DNA from: Variovorax sp. RA8
GTDB lineage: Bacteria; Pseudomonadota; Gammaproteobacteria; Burkholderiales; Burkholderiaceae_C
DNA: 64,000 nucleotides
Assembly: GCF_901827175.1 (NCBI RefSeq)
Contig: NZ_LR594662.1
Location: 4,464,001 to 4,528,000, forward strand
Reading direction: 5' to 3'
Shown here piece after piece: positions 61,682 through 64,000 of the stretch. Position numbers and translations under genes: made by a program. Below the pieces are notes generated by a model. It saw only the letters and a program-made list of their open reading frames with translations, ran no database searches and had not been told where the DNA came from. Each line of letters opens with the position of its first letter. Within the stretch, counting starts at the first letter, position 1.

Positions 61682-62873
61682 CTAGTACGTCCAGATAGCT
61701 GCCCACCGCTGGAGCATCACAGCGCGCTGCTTGAGGTATTGGGTACGGTTATTGGCGCGCCCATTGGCATCTTTGACGGCATGCGCTAACTGGGCTTCGA
61801 TCACCAATGGATCAATCTCCAGCACTTCCGCCAACAGGGTCCGGGCTGTCGCTCGGAAGCCATGAACCGTCTGCACGGTCGGGCCGTACCCCAAGGTCAG
61901 GAGCGCTGCACGCAGGGCCCGAGATCGGCCGCTCATGGCTAACGTTCGCCCGGGAAGACCAGCGCACTGTGGCCCATAATCGGGTGCAGTATGCGCAGCA
62001 ATCCACAGCCTGCCTGAGGCACCATGTGCGGATCACCATGTTGCTTACCATCGATGCGCCGCTTCATCCGCGCAGCGGGCACGGTCCAGAGCGCCCCGTC
62101 GAGATCGATCTCGGCCCAGGCCGCCGCTCGCAGTTCGTTCGGGCGCTGAAAAGCATGGGCGCCAGTTGAAGCGCCGTACGCACGATGACTCCGCCCTGGT
62201 AGCCCCGGATGACGCGAATCAGCGTTCCCAATTGGGCCGGATCGGTGATCGCCGCGAAGTGCCGCTTCTTGTGGGGCGTGAGGGCCCCCTTGAGATCTGC
62301 TGTGATATCGCGCGGCGCTCGCGCAGTCGCCACCGCGTAGCGCCACACCGCGCGTGCCGTCATCAGTACGCGCCCGGCAACGTCGAGAGCGCCACGCTCC
62401 TCGACACGGCGCAGGGCCGCTAACAGCTCGCTGGCCTCGATTTCGCTGATGCGACGAGCAGCGAAGTACGGAAACAGATCCTTTTCCAGGTTGCGCTTCT
62501 CGCGCTTGGCGTAGTGGCCGCTCCAGCGCTCATGGTGCTTGTCGAACCACTCGAGCGCCGTCTCTCGAAAGGTATCGCCGGTGTTCACGCCCGCCTTGAG
62601 CTTGACCACCTGGCGCGCCTGTATGGCATTGATTCCGGAAGCCTGCTGGGCTTTGGCAGCGTCGCGGGCCTTCCTCGCCGCCGCAAGGCTCACGTCGGGA
62701 TAGGAGCCCAAGGCGAATTTTTTCTCGACCCCCGCGATCCTGAACTTCCAGAACCACCGACGAGAACCCGAGGCCGAAACCTCCAGATAGAGGCCGCCTG
62801 CGTCGGCGTAGCGTGCCTGCTTTCGGTCAGGCGGACAGGAGGCATTGCGGCATGCGGCATCGGTCAACGGCAT
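61682..62873 (-). pseudogene. P4-type tyrosine integrase, broken
   Basis: The N-terminal part (62873 down to about 62155) is intact: ADAGGLYLEVSASGSRRWFWKFR, an arm-binding DUF4102 domain and a SAM-like core domain. After LQLAPMLF the frame changes; the catalytic arginine region RPNELRAAAWAEIDL lies in another frame, followed by a garbled stretch and a stop. The final part with HGFRATARTLLAEVL and the NRTQYLKQR tail lies in a third segment ending at 61682. The catalytic tyrosine site is not preserved in one reading frame. It faces away from tRNA-Pro, the classical place for a P4-like island integrase. Confidence 0.85.
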
Positions 62874-62954
62874 GGGGTACCCCCATGGGAGTGGGGGTAC
62901 AAAACCGCCATCCCAGGGGGGTCAGGCGGTTTGTACCCCCTTTTGTACCCCCAC
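62871..62954. repeat. Clustered GGGGTAC / GTACCCC repeats upstream of the integrase
   Basis: A perfect CATGGGG/CCCCATG palindrome with a 3-base centre (62871-62887) overlaps the integrase start. GTGGGGGTACAAAA (62891-62904) recurs as its exact reverse complement at 62941-62954, and TTTGTACCCCC occurs twice as a direct repeat (62930-62940 and 62942-62952), 12 bases apart. Such repeat clusters next to an integrase are usually arm-type integrase or excisionase sites. Confidence 0.6.
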
Positions 62955-63020
62955 TTGGCGCTGGCAGTCACTGGATTTCAGTGTATGCCTCCGGACGCCG
63001 CTTGCCCTGTTTCCCCAATG

Positions 63021-63056
63021 AAAAAGGGCGTCCGGTGGATGAAACCGGACGCCCTT
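63021..63056 (-). terminator. Rho-independent terminator after tRNA-Pro
   Basis: A 13-bp perfect stem (63024-63036 with 63044-63056, 7-base loop), with the core GGGCGTCCGG, is followed on the minus strand by a T5 run. It lies 12 bases downstream of the tRNA 3' end and points in the tRNA direction. Confidence 0.85.
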
Positions 63057-63067
63057 GGACGTTTTGT

Positions 63068-63144
63068 TGGTCGGTGTGAAAGGATTCGAACCTTCGACCC
63101 CTTGCACCCCATGCAAGTGCGCTACCAGGCTGCGCCACACACCG
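63068..63144 (-). tRNA. tRNA-Pro (anticodon GGG)
   Basis: 77 bases on the minus strand with a genome-encoded CCA end. The acceptor arms CGGTGTG and CACACCG pair, the D-loop is typical, the anticodon stem CTTGC/GCAAG encloses a loop with GGG, and the T-loop contains GGTTCGAATCC. It follows the MerR-type gene, as in many Burkholderiales. Its 3' end is the likely attachment site for the integrase-bearing element on its left. Confidence 0.95.
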
Positions 63145-63170
63145 AAGCTCGCGATTATAGCCTGCAGCTT

Positions 63171-63635
63171 TCAGTGGTTCGGACCCAGCAGCTCGCGAAT
63201 TTCATAGAGCTCGCGCTTAAGGCGCAGCAGCTGCGACAGCTCGACGGCCGGGCCGGCGCTGCGGGACGCATCGAAGTCTTCCTGGAGCGCGGCGTCGAAC
63301 TCCTCCTGGTCGATCTCGACCGCCTCCACGCCTTCGAGCGGCACCTCGCCGGCCTTACGGCGATCGCGCTCCGACTGCACCATCTCCTGCAGCTTGTTGC
63401 GCGCCCCGCTGATGGTGAAGCCCTGGTCGTAGAGCAGGTCGCGGATGCGGCGGATCATCAGCACCTCGTGGTGCTGGTAGTAGCGGCGGTTGCCGCGCCG
63501 CTTCATCGGACGCAACTGGGTGAACTCCTGCTCCCAGTAGCGCAGCACATGCGGTTTGACCCCACACAGTTCGCCCACCTCACCGATCGTGAAGTAACGT
63601 TTGACGGGGATGGGCGGCAGGAGCGTTTTCTCCAT
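63171..63635 (-). CDS. MerR-family transcriptional regulator, ihfA-linked
   Basis: 154 residues from ATG 63635. The N-terminal MerR helix-turn-helix reads YFTIGEVGELCGVKPHVLRYWEQEF, followed by RRGNRRYYQHHEVLMIRRIRDLLY and a helical C-terminus of about 70 residues. It has no cysteine cluster for metals. It belongs to the conserved pheT-ihfA-merR-tRNA-Pro neighbourhood of betaproteobacteria; its regulon is not known to me. The start is 64 bases after ihfA on the same strand. Confidence 0.9.
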   Translation of the reverse strand: MEKTLLPPIPVKRYFTIGEVGELCGVKPHVLRYWEQEFTQLRPMKRRGNRRYYQHHEVLMIRRIRDLLYDQGFTISGARNKLQEMVQSERDRRKAGEVPLEGVEAVEIDQEEFDAALQEDFDASRSAGPAVELSQLLRLKRELYEIRELLGPNH

Positions 63636-63699
63636 TGAAATCAAGGCGGTGCGAGAACAACCTTAGAGATTACTCCACGGCAGGCACAAGGGCCAAGCA

Positions 63700-64000
63700 C
63701 TATTCGGTGCCGAGGCTCCATTCCACGTCCTGCGAGCCCTCGTCGCCGGCGCTGCCCTGGATCTGCTCCTTGAGCTTGGCGCTGGCATGGAAGGTGGCGA
63801 CGCGGCGCTCGCCGATCGGAATGGCCTCGCCGGTGCGCGGGTTGCGCCCGGGGCGCGGCGCCTTGACCCGGATCTGGAAGTTGCCGAAGCCCGAGATCTT
63901 CACATCCGTGCCCTCGATCAGGCTGCGCGCGATCAGGTCGAAGAAGGCCTCGACCATGTCCTTGGACTCGCGCTTGTTGAGGCCGATCTGCTCGAACAGG
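63700..64000 (-). CDS. ihfA: Integration host factor alpha subunit, C-terminal part
   Basis: About 100 C-terminal residues; the gene runs off the right edge, with the frame open there (LFEQIGLNKRESKDMVE). The DNA-bending beta-arm motif RPGRNPRTGEAIPI is intact, with ISGFGNF before it. IHF binds and sharply bends DNA. The tail after KLKEQIQ is somewhat longer (about 17 residues, acidic) than in E. coli, as is usual in this group. This is core genome. Confidence 0.93.
   Translation of the reverse strand, partial: LFEQIGLNKRESKDMVEAFFDLIARSLIEGTDVKISGFGNFQIRVKAPRPGRNPRTGEAIPIGERRVATFHASAKLKEQIQGSAGDEGSQDVEWSLGTE

Noticed and set aside
1..63067. Second attachment site (direct repeat of the tRNA-Pro 3' end)
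   Set aside because: I looked for a copy of the tRNA 3' end, especially near the AlpA gene and the scar zone, and saw none. I cannot exclude a short or mutated copy without a computed search.
1..64000. CRISPR arrays, rRNA genes, prophage structural genes, toxin-antitoxin pairs
   Set aside because: None was seen. The repeats near 62.9 kb are too short and closely spaced for a CRISPR array.

Overview
The window reads as high-GC DNA from a betaproteobacterium of the order Burkholderiales. The strongest marker is the right edge. A partial ihfA, a MerR-type regulator gene and a proline tRNA (GGG) lie in the order that is standard for the core genome of this group. The many orphan Bug-type periplasmic receptors (eight, one broken) also fit Comamonadaceae or Alcaligenaceae. 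A decayed P4-type integrase sits beside the tRNA, and an AlpA-type regulator lies about 9 kb further in, so much of what lies to the left is probably accessory DNA. I see no second attachment site inside the window.

Layout. (1) 1-8.5 kb, plus strand: the end of a Rieske-type oxygenase beta subunit, a non-oxidative decarboxylase of the gamma-resorcylate/PicC type, a 2,5-dihydroxypyridine dioxygenase (NicX), a maleamate amidohydrolase (NicF), a complete branched-chain-type ABC importer and a LysR regulator. This looks like the lower half of a picolinate-type pathway with its own uptake system. (2) 8.5-18 kb, minus strand: a CoA-thioester operon (DUF35 protein, thiolase, SDR, Bug, CoA-transferase, enoyl-CoA hydratase, then three Bugs) and a metallo-beta-lactamase-fold protein. 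(3) 18-26 kb: a PrpF-type isomerase, an SDR, an AraC regulator and an AaeAB/NodT-type aromatic-acid efflux operon. (4) 26-31 kb: a scar zone with a frameshifted LysR gene, IS110 and IS5 transposase remnants, a DMT transporter with an RpiR regulator, a ketopantoate-reductase-like gene and a multiply broken TauE/SafE gene. (5) 31-39.6 kb, minus strand: a second CoA operon (thiolase-like protein without the nucleophilic cysteine, DUF35, MaoC, SDR, two acyl-CoA dehydrogenases, Bug, CoA ligase). (6) 40-51 kb, plus strand except for an IclR gene: GntR regulator, nicD, nicX, then Bug, a molybdenum hydroxylase (large subunit, CoxG, FAD and 2Fe-2S subunits), an FAD monooxygenase and a second nicF. This is a nicotinate-like ring-degradation operon. 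(7) 53.5-61.5 kb: a third CoA module (Bug, CoA ligase, CoA-transferase, CitE-like lyase) with a LysR regulator and a divergent deacetylase/hydratase pair. (8) 61.7-64 kb: integrase pseudogene, tRNA-Pro and core genes.

How it works together. Both pyridine clusters converge on 2,5-dihydroxypyridine, which NicX opens to N-formylmaleamate. NicD then deformylates it and NicF releases ammonia and maleate. NicX and NicF occur twice, but NicD only once and maleate isomerase not at all, so the left cluster may borrow NicD from the right one.

The most interesting observation is a 25-bp element with three half-sites (AGAAY, ATTCT, AGAAY at fixed spacing). It occurs between the CoA operon and gntR, in front of nicD, and between iclR and the Bug-hydroxylase operon. 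At the last two places its first half-site forms the -10 box of a TTGACA promoter with an 18-bp spacer. This suggests that one regulator, most simply the local IclR protein, controls the pyridine-ring genes and the CoA side-chain operon together. That in turn suggests a pyridine substrate carrying an acyl side chain, shortened by a retro-aldol or beta-oxidation route before ring attack. The substrate and the linkage are inference; the repeated element and gene order are read directly.
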